Assembly (NCBI RefSeq): GCF_001544695.2
Contig: NZ_FCOM02000014.1
Span: 95,193-159,192, forward strand
Length of the DNA stretch: 64,000 nucleotides
Source of the DNA: Caballeronia arvi
GTDB taxonomy: Bacteria > Pseudomonadota > Gammaproteobacteria > Burkholderiales > Burkholderiaceae
Direction: 5' to 3'
The position numbers and the translations under genes are program-made. The number at the start of each line of letters is the position of its first letter. The first letter of the stretch is position 1. A model generated the notes under the pieces. It was not told where the DNA came from, made no database searches, and saw only the letters and a program-made list of their open reading frames with translations. This document shows, piece after piece, positions 1 through 8,774 of the stretch.

Positions 1-488
1 TGAAAGACTCGGGCGTTTCAAATCTCTCCGTGCTCGGATGGCTTTCCGTCATACCGTACGGCATGGGCGCGATCGGCATGGTCGCGATCAGCCGAAGCTC
101 GGACCGGATGCTCGAGCGCCGCTGGCATGCGGCCATCGCGGGTTTCATAGGCGCCGCCGCCTTGTTGCTCGTATCGCATCCGACGAACTCTCCCGCTTTG
201 ACCGTTGCGCTGTTGACGGTCGCCTGCGTCGGCATCTTCGCCACCAACGTGCTCATCTGGTCGCTCGCGGCGGATTATCTGAACGGCTCTCCGGCGGCGG
301 CGACGAGCATCGCTTTCGTCAATTGCATCGGCTTGCTCAGCGGCTTTTGCAGTCCGTTCGTCATCGGATGGCTCAAGACCGCGACGGGAACGCTCGTCAG
401 CGGCCTTTACGTGATGACGGCGATACTCGTGGCGGGCATTCTCGTCATGCTGCTCGGCTTCAGACGTCATACGCAAGCGCGGGCATGA
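1..488 (+). CDS. MFS transporter, C-terminal part (cut by window start)
   Basis: Only the last ~160 codons are present; the frame is open from base 3, so the gene starts outside the window. The visible part has several hydrophobic segments and a charged loop reading SRSSDRMLERRW. This matches the loop SRTSDASGERRW in the complete carrier at 12261-13577, which places it in the anion:cation symporter (ACS) group of the major facilitator superfamily, importers of organic acids and sugar acids. It is followed after 66 bases by a hydroxyacid dehydrogenase on the same strand, so the two probably share a transcript. The substrate is unknown. Confidence 0.85.
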   Translation, partial: KDSGVSNLSVLGWLSVIPYGMGAIGMVAISRSSDRMLERRWHAAIAGFIGAAALLLVSHPTNSPALTVALLTVACVGIFATNVLIWSLAADYLNGSPAAATSIAFVNCIGLLSGFCSPFVIGWLKTATGTLVSGLYVMTAILVAGILVMLLGFRRHTQARA

Positions 489-554
489 ACCGCACTGGTG
501 GACAGGACGGTGGTCGTCGCGGCCCGAATCGTTTCGACAGGAAAAGACCCACAC

Positions 555-1544
555 ATGCACAACATTGCCATTCTCGATGACTTCCAGAACACCGCGCTTC
601 GGTTCGGAGACTGGGACAGCTTGCGTGAACACGCCGACATCACCGTCTTCACGGACACGATCAGTGACGAGAACGATCTGATCGAACGTCTGCAACCCTA
701 CGACATCCTCTGCGTGATGCGCGAGCGCACCTGGTTCACGCGCAGCGTCCTGTCGAGGTTGCCGAATCTGAAGTTGCTGGCGAGCACGGGGCCCTGGAAC
801 GCAGCCATCGATATCGAAGCGGCCCAGGACCTCGGCATCACGGTGTGCGGAACCGCATCCTCACCTACTGCGGCGGCGGAACTTGCGTGGGCGCTCATTC
901 TTGCGGCGACGCGGCACATTCCACGCGAAGTCGCGTCGTTCAGAAGAGGAGGCTGGCAAGTCTCGGTGGGCAGCGACCTGCATGGCAAGACCATCGGACT
1001 GCTGGGCCTCGGCTACACCGGTGGCGCGACCGCACGGGTAGCCCAGGCTTTCGGGATGCGCGCGATCGCATGGAGCCAGAATATGACGCAAGAGTCAGCC
1101 GCAAAGTGTGGCGCGCTCTACGTGTCGAAGGAAGCATTGCTCGCCGAAAGCGACATCCTTTCGGTTCACGTGCGGCTATCGGACCGGACACGCGATCTGA
1201 TCGGCGCGAGGGAGCTGCGCATGATGCAGCGGCACGCCCTGCTGGTGAACACTGCGCGCGGACCGATCGTCAACGAGCAAGCCCTGATCGATGCCCTGCG
1301 CGAGAAGCGGATTGCGTGCGCCGCGCTCGATGTCTTCGATCAGGAGCCGTTGCCGGCAGAGCATCCTTTCCGGTCTCTGGACAATGTGATTGCGACCTCG
1401 CATATTGGTTACGTAACCGATGAGTCTTATCGCCTCTACTATGGCGAGTCGGTCGAAAACATTCGAGCCTGGATAAGCGGTACGCCTGTCCGTGTGCTTA
1501 CGCCTGCGCGACGTGAAATCAGTTATACGACACAAATTGCATAG
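555..1544 (+). CDS. D-2-hydroxyacid dehydrogenase family protein
   Basis: This 329-residue protein belongs to the NAD(P)-dependent D-isomer 2-hydroxyacid dehydrogenases, which interconvert 2-keto and 2-hydroxy acids. The nucleotide-binding GxGxxG reads GLGYTG. The catalytic set is complete: Arg in NTARG, Glu in DQEPLP and His in SHIGY. I chose the ATG at 555 because the protein then starts MHNIAILDDF, the usual first beta strand; an in-frame ATG at 498 would add 19 residues unlike the family. The ribosome site (ACAGGAAA) is modest. It follows an MFS carrier gene, so a role in using an imported hydroxy or keto acid is likely, but the substrate cannot be read from the sequence. Confidence 0.88.
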   Translation: MHNIAILDDFQNTALRFGDWDSLREHADITVFTDTISDENDLIERLQPYDILCVMRERTWFTRSVLSRLPNLKLLASTGPWNAAIDIEAAQDLGITVCGTASSPTAAAELAWALILAATRHIPREVASFRRGGWQVSVGSDLHGKTIGLLGLGYTGGATARVAQAFGMRAIAWSQNMTQESAAKCGALYVSKEALLAESDILSVHVRLSDRTRDLIGARELRMMQRHALLVNTARGPIVNEQALIDALREKRIACAALDVFDQEPLPAEHPFRSLDNVIATSHIGYVTDESYRLYYGESVENIRAWISGTPVRVLTPARREISYTTQIA

Positions 1545-1937
1545 CGGGTCGATCGCTGAGGCCACGGACGTCCAATGATGCCCATTGGGCGCGACGGCTG
1601 TTCCACGATAACGATGCCGCCCGCTGCATGATCCGAGACTGCGCGCCAGGCGCCCGAGTTGATCCCGGCGCCGAGCCCGCCGCAGCGGCAAGTCAAACCG
1701 TCCCCAACCGGAAGCCGCGCCGCCTGCGCTCCGCGCCGTGTCCCAGCTCAGCGCTTGCGGATGCGCTTCGCTTTCAGATCCCGTCAGGCTTTATCCCGCC
1801 CCCACGATAGTTCACACTTACGCCACGCCAGGACTTCTGAAGACTGGCGATGCCATGTCATGCCTGACCGGTTACAAGGTCGACGGCATGACGACGCGTT
1901 CCATTCATCCCCGCTATCTACCTACCAAGTGCGACCG
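1545..1937. other. 393-base intergenic region before the PucR gene
   Basis: No convincing gene lies here. The frame of the downstream regulator stays open back to 1659, but the extra 93 codons encode an Arg/Ser/His/Pro-rich stretch unlike a protein and unlike PucR family N-termini. I see no strong terminator, tRNA or repeat. It probably holds the regulator's promoter, which I cannot place. Confidence 0.6.
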
Positions 1938-3407
1938 ATGATTACCGTGCAGGCGTTGCTCGATACCGAATCTCTGAAGCTGGCGGTCCTTGGCGGCGTC
2001 TCCGGACTGATGCGAACGATCAACTGGGCCCATGCCGTCGACCTTCCCGATCCCTGGAGATGGATTGCTGCCGGCAATCTGGTCATGACGACGGGTGTGG
2101 GCATGCCGCGCAACGCGTCGGACCAGGTGAGCTGGCTCGAGAAACTGGCCCATAGCAATGCCAGTGCATTGGTTGTCGCACGCCAGGCCGATGCGCCGGA
2201 GCTGTCGCGCGAGATGCTCGAAGCGGCAGACCGTCTCATGTTTCCCGTACTCGCAGCGAGCTTCGAGCTCGAATTCGTGCAGTTGTCGAGGCATGTGATC
2301 GAAAGTGTGCTGCAAGCGCAGCGCGACCGCTTCAGGGCCAGCGAACAACTGTTCGAAACATATGCGACGGCACTGCGCGAAGTGCCGGACATGGCCGGAC
2401 GACTGACCGTTCTCTCGGACCGGTTGCGGCTCGGTCTCGCAATCGAAGATGCTGGCAGCGGCTCGATCATCGTTTCCTCGCGCGCCTTGCCGTCTTCCGA
2501 TGAGACCCATCCGGGCTTCGTGGAACGCGTCGCCATCGGCGGCCGGGCGAGGGCGAATCTGGTCATTTGCCGCCGGGACGCGGAAGCCCTGCAAGACCCG
2601 CTGCTGGTGCGCTCTCTTCTCGGCCTGCTCGAGATCGAGCTGGAACGCATGATGATCGACCGCGACAACCTTCGAAAAGAAGGCGCGGCGCTTCTGCGCA
2701 GTCTGTTGCGCGGCGAGGCCGAGTTCTCCTTTCGTCCGGTTCTGGAGCGACGCGGGTTGACGGGAACGCTCGTCGTGCTCGCGGTCTCTCCAGGAAAGCA
2801 AGGGACGTGGAGCGTCGCAGAGATTCATCATGCGCCCGCTTTGCAGGCCCGCCCGCCGTTGCTGCTGGAAGACGACGTGCTGCTCGCGCTGGCTCAGGAT
2901 GACGCCGACACGATCGAATGCCTGCGGCTCGATCTGGGCAAGGGCACGGTGCTCGGCATCAGCGGGCCGGTCACGGAGACAGCCGGCTTTCGCGAAAGCG
3001 TGCGACAGGCGCGCCTCGCGCTCGCACAGGCGCGTGAAGTCGGAACGGGCGTCGTGCGCTACGGTGAAATCGAAACCGGCACCATCACGATGCCGAGGTC
3101 GCTCGCCGAGGCGAGCGCGCTGGTGGGCCGCTATCTCGGTCCCGTGATCGAGTACGACCGCGTCCACGCGACCGCGCTGCTCACGACGCTCATGACCTTT
3201 CTTGAGAACGACGGCAACTGGAAATCCACCGCCTTCGACCTGGCGATTCATCGTCAGACGCTTGTCTATCGCCTGAAGCAGATCGAGCAGCTGAGTGGCG
3301 TCAAATCGACCACCACCGACGGCATCACCCGGCTGTGGCTGGCCATTCAGGCGGGGAAGGCTGCCAATCTGCTGTCGGATGATCTATCGAAATCTTCGGA
3401 TCGATAG
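1938..3407 (+). CDS. PucR/CdaR-type transcriptional regulator
   Basis: This 489-residue protein has the two-part PucR design. An N-terminal PucR domain (about 1-125) starts MITVQALLDTE. A C-terminal PucR-type helix-turn-helix (about 425-480) contains AIHRQTLVYRLKQIEQLSG, where the family reads the NTLRYRL-like recognition helix. Members activate purine, amine or sugar-acid catabolic genes in response to substrate. The start at 1938 gives the normal family N-terminus, though no strong Shine-Dalgarno precedes it. It lies 115 bases upstream of an amino-acid permease, flavin oxidase, cupin and binding protein on the same strand, and is the obvious candidate controller of that set. The ligand is unknown. 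Confidence 0.9.
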   Translation: MITVQALLDTESLKLAVLGGVSGLMRTINWAHAVDLPDPWRWIAAGNLVMTTGVGMPRNASDQVSWLEKLAHSNASALVVARQADAPELSREMLEAADRLMFPVLAASFELEFVQLSRHVIESVLQAQRDRFRASEQLFETYATALREVPDMAGRLTVLSDRLRLGLAIEDAGSGSIIVSSRALPSSDETHPGFVERVAIGGRARANLVICRRDAEALQDPLLVRSLLGLLEIELERMMIDRDNLRKEGAALLRSLLRGEAEFSFRPVLERRGLTGTLVVLAVSPGKQGTWSVAEIHHAPALQARPPLLLEDDVLLALAQDDADTIECLRLDLGKGTVLGISGPVTETAGFRESVRQARLALAQAREVGTGVVRYGEIETGTITMPRSLAEASALVGRYLGPVIEYDRVHATALLTTLMTFLENDGNWKSTAFDLAIHRQTLVYRLKQIEQLSGVKSTTTDGITRLWLAIQAGKAANLLSDDLSKSSDR

Positions 3408-3522
3408 TCATACATTTGTACAAAAGCCGGTCTCCGAGCCGGAATTTTGCGCATGGTTTTGCCGGCTCATATTGCTTTTAATGGAGGTCACAAAAGACAA
3501 ATCGTTTCCAGGAGACAACCTC

Positions 3523-4923
3523 ATGCCTGTCCAGACGGAGCTCGATCCGCGGCTGAAACACGCCCTCAAAACCCGGCATATCAGCATGCTGGCGCTCGGA
3601 GGCGTGATCGGCGCTGGCTTGTTCGTAGGCTCTAGCGCAGTCATTGCGTCGACGGGCCCCGGCGCGTTCATCACCTATGCCATCACAGGGTTGATCGTCG
3701 CGCTGATCATGCGCATGTTGGGCGAAATGGCCGCGGCGCAACCGATGAAGGGTTCATTCGTCGATTACGCGCGCCTCGCTTATGGCGATATCGCCGGTTA
3801 TGCGATGGGCTGGCTCTACTGGTATTTCTGGGTGATCGTGGTCGGCTTCGAGGCCGTCGTAGGCGGGCAGACCATCCATGCATGGTTTCCTGCCATTCCC
3901 GTCTGGATCATCTCGCTAGGGCTGATGGTCATGATGACGGCACTGAATCTGTTGTCCGTCAAGTCATTCGGAGAAGCCGAATACTGGTTTGCGGGCGTCA
4001 AGATCATCGCCATCGCCGCTTTTCTGATCATTGCGGGCGCCTACGTCTTCCATGTCTGGCCAGCATCGACGGCGACGTTCTCCAACCTCACCGCACACGG
4101 TGGCTTCTTTCCCAAAGGCGTGGGCAAGCTGTTCACGGGCGTCGTGGTCGTGATCTTCTCGATGACCGGCGTGGAAGTCGCCACCATCGCGGCGGCGGAA
4201 TCCGAGCACCCCGAGCGCAACGTCCGCCGTGCAGTCAACACGGTGATGGCCCGCATCCTGGTCTTCTTCGTTCTCTCAGCGTTCTTCATCGTCGTGGCTC
4301 AGCCGTGGACGGACATCGTGCCGGGCAAATCCCCGTTCGTGGCGACGCTCGAGAGGATCGGCATTCCGGGTGCCGCAACCGTATTGACAGCCGTCATCCT
4401 CGTGGCCGTGCTGTCCGTGCTCAACGCCGGACTCTATACATCGTCGCGTCTGCTTCTGGTCCTCAGTTCCAACAACGAGGCGCCGAAGTGGCTGGGACGT
4501 GTCAATGGCCGTGGCGTGCCTGCACGGGGCGTGATCGCTTCGACGGTAGTCGGCTACGGATGTGTGGTGATCGCAGCGCTCTGGCCCGACACGGTCTTCC
4601 TGTTCCTGATCAACTCGTCGGGTGCGGTGTTTCTGTTCGTCTATCTGATGATCTGTCTGTCGCAACTCAGGCTGAGGAGCGAGTGGGAACGTCGGGGCCT
4701 GCTGAAGCTCCGGATGTGGGGCCATCCGTGGCTGCCGCTCCTCGTGACCGTCACCATCGTCGCCGTACTGGTCAGCATGGCGCTCGATCCGAAGAGCCAG
4801 ATCAGCCTTCTTCAAAGCGTCATCGCGCTGATCGTCATCCTGGCCTCGTACCCGGTGTTCTGCGTCAAGGGCAAGCGCAAGCAGGCGCGGACCGCGACGC
4901 CATCGGTGGCAAATCGGACATGA
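3523..4923 (+). CDS. APC-family amino acid/amine permease
   Basis: This 466-residue integral membrane protein belongs to the amino acid-polyamine-organocation superfamily, close to GabP/AroP/ProY in length and signatures. The N-terminus carries the consensus first helix (GGVIGAGLFVGSS), followed by the conserved RMLGEMAAAQP segment; twelve membrane helices are expected. It should import an amino acid or related amine by proton symport. The start at 3523 is supported by CAGGAG eight bases upstream; the longer open frame overlaps the PucR gene and is not family-like. The next gene, a flavin amine oxidase, starts 42 bases downstream, which suggests uptake followed by oxidative deamination. Confidence 0.92.
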   Translation: MPVQTELDPRLKHALKTRHISMLALGGVIGAGLFVGSSAVIASTGPGAFITYAITGLIVALIMRMLGEMAAAQPMKGSFVDYARLAYGDIAGYAMGWLYWYFWVIVVGFEAVVGGQTIHAWFPAIPVWIISLGLMVMMTALNLLSVKSFGEAEYWFAGVKIIAIAAFLIIAGAYVFHVWPASTATFSNLTAHGGFFPKGVGKLFTGVVVVIFSMTGVEVATIAAAESEHPERNVRRAVNTVMARILVFFVLSAFFIVVAQPWTDIVPGKSPFVATLERIGIPGAATVLTAVILVAVLSVLNAGLYTSSRLLLVLSSNNEAPKWLGRVNGRGVPARGVIASTVVGYGCVVIAALWPDTVFLFLINSSGAVFLFVYLMICLSQLRLRSEWERRGLLKLRMWGHPWLPLLVTVTIVAVLVSMALDPKSQISLLQSVIALIVILASYPVFCVKGKRKQARTATPSVANRT

Positions 4924-4965
4924 CGTGGGAATCGGAACAAGAACCTGGATTGGTAGGAGAGAGGG

Positions 4966-6348
4966 ATGCCATCGGCACAAGAACTGACGCAACTTCCGAA
5001 CCGCCCGCTGTGGCATGAACATTTGCGCGCGCGCGAAACGCTGGAGCGGGAAGAGCAGGCCGATGTCGTCATCGTCGGCGCAGGTTATACGGGGCTATGG
5101 ACTGCGTACTATCTGCTGAAGGCGCAGCCGTCGCTGAACGTCGTTCTACTGGAGCGGGAAACGGTCGGCTTCGGCGCTTCGGGCCGCAACGGCGGCTGGG
5201 CGTCGGCGATATTTCCGATCTCGCTCGAACGCGTGGCGCACATGTATTCGCACGCCGCGGCATTGCATCTGCAGGCAGCGATGAACGAGACCGTGAACGA
5301 AATCGGGCGTGTGCTCGATCTCGAAGGCATCGATGCTGATTATGCAAAGCAAGGTTTTCTTTCGCTTGCACGCAGCCGGCCGCAGTTCGATCGAATTCAA
5401 GCCTCGGTCGATGCATCGGTTCGCTTTGGATTGCCGGATCAATGGCGCGCGCTCGATGCAAAGGAAGCTTCGATGCGGATCGGCGCCGAGCGTGTGCTGG
5501 GCGGCATTTATACCGAGCATTGCGCGCTGATTCATCCCGGCAAGCTGGTGCGTGGACTGGGAGCCGTCGTGGAAGCAATGGGCGCGCGAATCTTCGAGAA
5601 GACGGCCGCGCTGCACATCGCGCCTGGAAAGGTGAGCACGGCGCACGGTGGCGTCAAGGCGAGGACGGTGGTGCGTGCAACCGAGGCATTTTCCTGCCAG
5701 TTGCCGTCGAACAGCCGCTCCGTCATTCCGCTTTATTCGCTGGTGCTGGCGACAGAGCCTCTGCCGCAGGCGCTTCGTCAACGGCTGAGGCTCGATCATC
5801 GCCTGGCGTTCAATGACATGCGCCACCTGAGGGTGTACGGACAGGTGACGGCGGAAGGCCGGTTGGTGTTTGGCGGTCGCGGCGCGCCTTACCGCTTCGG
5901 CTCCAGAATCGCACCCGAGGATGAACTGGTCGACAAGGTGCATGCCAACATCCACGCCGCGATGCTCGAGTTCTTCCCCGATCTCGCCGATGCCCGCATC
6001 ACGCATCGCTGGGGCGGCGCGCTGGGGGTGTCGCGGGACTGGTGTCCGACCGTGAGTATGGACAAGGACGCGCGCATCGCCTGGGCGGGAAACTACGTCG
6101 GCGATGGCGTCGCCACGAGCAACCTGGCGGGCCGCATCCTGCGCAATCTGATTCTCGATCGCGAAGAAGAGATCAACCGGTTGCCTGTCGTGAACCATCG
6201 CTCGCCGGCCTGGGAGCCGGAGCCTTTTCGCTGGATCGGCATCAATGGCGGTCTCACGGCGGCGGGCTTCAGTGATTTCGAAGAACGTGTAACCAACCAA
6301 CCATCGCGTACAGCACGGGTTCTCGAAAAGCTGACCGGTGCTCATTGA
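4966..6348 (+). CDS. FAD-dependent amine/amino-acid oxidoreductase (PuuB-like)
   Basis: This 460-residue protein is a DAO-type flavoprotein. It has a dinucleotide-binding motif VIVGAGYTGLWTAYYL near residue 28 and the FGASGRNGGW segment typical of gamma-glutamylputrescine oxidase (PuuB) and glycine/sarcosine oxidase relatives. The C-terminal part retains a WGGxLGVSRD-like motif. Such enzymes oxidise a primary or secondary amine, giving an aldehyde or keto acid, ammonia and usually hydrogen peroxide. A GGAGAGAGG ribosome site precedes the ATG. It is in line with the permease upstream and the cupin 14 bases downstream. No glutamylpolyamine ligase or aldehyde dehydrogenase is nearby, so the PuuB role is not proven. 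Confidence 0.88.
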   Translation: MPSAQELTQLPNRPLWHEHLRARETLEREEQADVVIVGAGYTGLWTAYYLLKAQPSLNVVLLERETVGFGASGRNGGWASAIFPISLERVAHMYSHAAALHLQAAMNETVNEIGRVLDLEGIDADYAKQGFLSLARSRPQFDRIQASVDASVRFGLPDQWRALDAKEASMRIGAERVLGGIYTEHCALIHPGKLVRGLGAVVEAMGARIFEKTAALHIAPGKVSTAHGGVKARTVVRATEAFSCQLPSNSRSVIPLYSLVLATEPLPQALRQRLRLDHRLAFNDMRHLRVYGQVTAEGRLVFGGRGAPYRFGSRIAPEDELVDKVHANIHAAMLEFFPDLADARITHRWGGALGVSRDWCPTVSMDKDARIAWAGNYVGDGVATSNLAGRILRNLILDREEEINRLPVVNHRSPAWEPEPFRWIGINGGLTAAGFSDFEERVTNQPSRTARVLEKLTGAH

Positions 6349-6362
6349 AAAAGGAGTGATAC

Positions 6363-6713
6363 ATGGCGAAGTTCACCATCGTCAAAGCCGCCGATATTGC
6401 TTCGGCCCGACTCGCCTCAGCCGGCCAGCGCGCCGGGGCCGATAGCGGCGATCCCCAGATTGCCGTCAAGTCTGTTGCGCCGGAGGCGGTCGGCAATCTG
6501 GGCATATGGGAATGTCAGCCAGGCGGCTGGCCGGTAATCAACCGCCCCGATACGGAGTTCACGTACATCATTTCCGGCCGCGCCAGGCTCACCGATGACT
6601 CGACGGGCGAGGTGACCGAAATCACCGGTGGGGACCTCGTCATCCTGCCGCTCGGATGGACGGGGCGCTGGGATGTACTCGAACCCGTTCGCAAGATCTA
6701 CGCTATTTATTAA
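6363..6713 (+). CDS. Small cupin-domain protein (DUF861-like)
   Basis: This 116-residue single-domain cupin has a core reading DTEFTYIISGRARLTDD, then GGDLVILPLGWTGRWDV, as in the DUF861/ethanolamine-utilisation cupin family. These proteins often accompany PuuB-like oxidases. The classical two-histidine cupin metal motif is not evident, so it may bind a small molecule without a catalytic metal. The start has AAGGAG eight bases upstream. It is translationally close to the flavin oxidase (14-base gap) and is followed by a periplasmic binding protein. Its exact function is unknown. Confidence 0.82.
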   Translation: MAKFTIVKAADIASARLASAGQRAGADSGDPQIAVKSVAPEAVGNLGIWECQPGGWPVINRPDTEFTYIISGRARLTDDSTGEVTEITGGDLVILPLGWTGRWDVLEPVRKIYAIY

Positions 6714-6781
6714 CGCGATGCACGCCGTCGGCACAGACGGCACGGCATCTATCACACCGACCTGTTGTCTGGAGACGAAGC

Positions 6782-7906
6782 ATGCATAAATTGATTTCGC
6801 TTGGCGTGACAGCCTGCGCAGCGGTCACGCTGACGCTGCCGGCAATGGCACAGGAAGTCGTCGTGATCGGACACTCGGCCCCGCTCACGGGACCGCAAGC
6901 GGCGAACGGCAAGGACAATGAAAACGGCGCGCGAATGGCCGTTGACGAACTCAATAAGCAAGGCGTGCTGGTAGCGGGCAAGAAGGTCACTTTCAAACTG
7001 GAGTCGCAAGATGATCAGGCCGACCCCAAAACCGGCGTTCAGATTGCGCAGATTCTCGTTGACCGCAATGTCGTCGCTGTTCTGGGGCCGTACAACTCGG
7101 GCGTGGCTATTCCCGCGTCTCGCGTTTATAACAATGCAGGGGTTCCGCTCCTGCCTGTGGCTTCGAATCCCGCGATCACGAAGCAAGGCTTCAAGAACAT
7201 CTTCCGGATCGGCGCCAGCGACGCCCAGCTCGGCGGGACGATGGGAGACTTTGCGGCGAAGGAGTTGAAGGCGAAGACGGTTGCGATCATCGACGACCGT
7301 TCTGCCTATGGACAGGGCATCGCGGAACAGTTCGAGGAATCAGCCAAGGCGAACGGCCTCGAAATCATCGACAAGCAATTCACCAACGGCCAGGCGACCG
7401 ATTTCCTTGGCGTCCTCACGGCGCTGAAAGCGAAGAACCCCGATGTCATTTTCTTCGGTGGCTACGCATCTCAAGCTGCGCCGATGGTCAAACAGATGCG
7501 GCAGCGCGGTCTGAAAGCGAAGCTGCTTGGAGGAGATGCCATCTGTACAGCCGATATGGGCAGAGTGGCAGGCGATGCGGCCTCGATTGTCTACTGCTCC
7601 CAGGGTGGAACCGCCCTGGACCGGACCGAGGAAGGCAGAGAATTCATCAAGAAGTACAAAGACACTTATCACATCGACATGCAAGTCTATGCGGTCAATT
7701 ACTACGATGGCGTCAAGATGTTGGCCGACGCCATGTCGAAGGCGGCGACGACGACCGACAAAAGCAAGCTGATCGCGCAACTGGCGAAGGAACAATACAA
7801 GGGGATAGCCGGCACGTATTCCTTCGATGCCGAGGGGAATCTGAAGGGCGCGCCGACAACCGTGTATGTCATTCGAAACGGCTTGCCCGTTCCTTATGTC
7901 AGGTAA
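6782..7906 (+). CDS. Branched-chain amino-acid-type ABC substrate-binding protein (LivK family)
   Basis: This 374-residue protein has a Sec signal peptide (hydrophobic stretch ending AMA, cleavage near residue 23) and the Leu/Ile/Val-binding fold. It begins VVVIGHSAPLTGPQAANGKDNENGARMAVDELN after cleavage, split here as GHSAPLTG and NENGARMAVDELN. It should capture a solute in the periplasm for a LivHMGF-type importer. The ATG at 6782 follows CTGGAGACG. No permease or ATPase gene lies nearby, so it must share components encoded elsewhere, or serve as an orphan receptor. Its place in the amine operon suggests its ligand is the same amine or amino acid that the oxidase uses. Confidence 0.92.
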   Translation: MHKLISLGVTACAAVTLTLPAMAQEVVVIGHSAPLTGPQAANGKDNENGARMAVDELNKQGVLVAGKKVTFKLESQDDQADPKTGVQIAQILVDRNVVAVLGPYNSGVAIPASRVYNNAGVPLLPVASNPAITKQGFKNIFRIGASDAQLGGTMGDFAAKELKAKTVAIIDDRSAYGQGIAEQFEESAKANGLEIIDKQFTNGQATDFLGVLTALKAKNPDVIFFGGYASQAAPMVKQMRQRGLKAKLLGGDAICTADMGRVAGDAASIVYCSQGGTALDRTEEGREFIKKYKDTYHIDMQVYAVNYYDGVKMLADAMSKAATTTDKSKLIAQLAKEQYKGIAGTYSFDAEGNLKGAPTTVYVIRNGLPVPYVR

Positions 7907-7957
7907 GCGGCGACGTCACGGAAAGACGTGATCTCGATCCGCGTAACCTGCGGCCAA

Positions 7958-8668
7958 TCAGCCACTGGAACCGATGCGTTCACACGTATGCTTCGGCGTC
8001 CAGTCGTCGGCAGGCGACCCACGGGGCATCGTCGCATCCATCAGGATGAGCACCAGCCAGTGTCCCCGCTCCTTGCCGATTCCGGTAAGGAGCATCGGTT
8101 CGCCGGGAGGAACGACTACGGGCGGCGCGCCCGGCCGGCCGATCTGTTCGCCGTGTGGCGTTTCGAGACACTGTGCGCCACTGAGAACAAACCAGGCTTC
8201 GGTGCCGGGATGCCGATGGATCGTCGACTGCATGCCGGGTTTGAAGTCTCCTTCCATGTAGGTGGCCATCAGGGACCGGGCCTGGGGAAGCGCCAAAGGA
8301 CCGACATCGGCGATATGTTCGCCCGCCGATGAAGCCCGAGACTTGCCCGCGATGGTGAAGAGCCAGACGTGCCCGAGGATCTCGACGACCGTTCCATTGG
8401 TTTGTCTAGCAGCTTCCGCGGATGCGCGGCTCGGAAAACGATCGATATGCCAATAGATCGGACCGCTTGGCAGTTCCTGAAGGTGCTGCTCCGCATGGAC
8501 GAAGCATCCGAATTCGGTCGTTCGTTCGCTCACGGGAATGCAGGTTCCGCCGGTTTGCGCGAGCAGATCGCGCGGCGCTGCCAGACTCAACAGCGCAACG
8601 CTCACCACGCTCGATACGCCGGCAACCGCGTTGATGAATCCTCTCCGGCGTGACAGGAATGCATCCAT
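7958..8668 (-). CDS. Tat-exported cupin protein of unknown function
   Basis: This protein of about 236 residues begins with a twin-arginine-like signal (LSRRRGFINAVAG, then a hydrophobic stretch), suggesting folded export. The C-terminal half carries a cupin metal site: HRH followed by GTEAWFVLSG (the HxH...E...G pattern) near residues 155-175, and a second motif around PPGEPMLLTG. The start at 8668 is preferred because GGAG lies eight bases upstream; an ATG at 8680 has no good ribosome site. It converges with the binding-protein gene and stands alone. The metal and substrate are unknown. Confidence 0.8.
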   Translation of the reverse strand: MDAFLSRRRGFINAVAGVSSVVSVALLSLAAPRDLLAQTGGTCIPVSERTTEFGCFVHAEQHLQELPSGPIYWHIDRFPSRASAEAARQTNGTVVEILGHVWLFTIAGKSRASSAGEHIADVGPLALPQARSLMATYMEGDFKPGMQSTIHRHPGTEAWFVLSGAQCLETPHGEQIGRPGAPPVVVPPGEPMLLTGIGKERGHWLVLILMDATMPRGSPADDWTPKHTCERIGSSG

Positions 8669-8774
8669 CGCGGTCTCCATCGAAAGAATCGCGTGTCCGT
8701 CTGCCGTCTCAATCATAGACGGGCATATCGCTTTCGCAAGCAAAGACATCGGCCGATGCCCGCGAGCGCGCAAT

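Noticed and set aside
1914..3251. A 445-codon minus-strand frame opposite the PucR gene
   Set aside because: Low-complexity His/Arg/Gln-rich translation; the PucR regulator on the plus strand has both of its domains.
7916..7931. TCACG-N6-CGTGA hairpin between the binding protein and the Tat cupin genes
   Set aside because: A five-base stem without a T-run is too weak to call a terminator, although the position between convergent genes would suit one.
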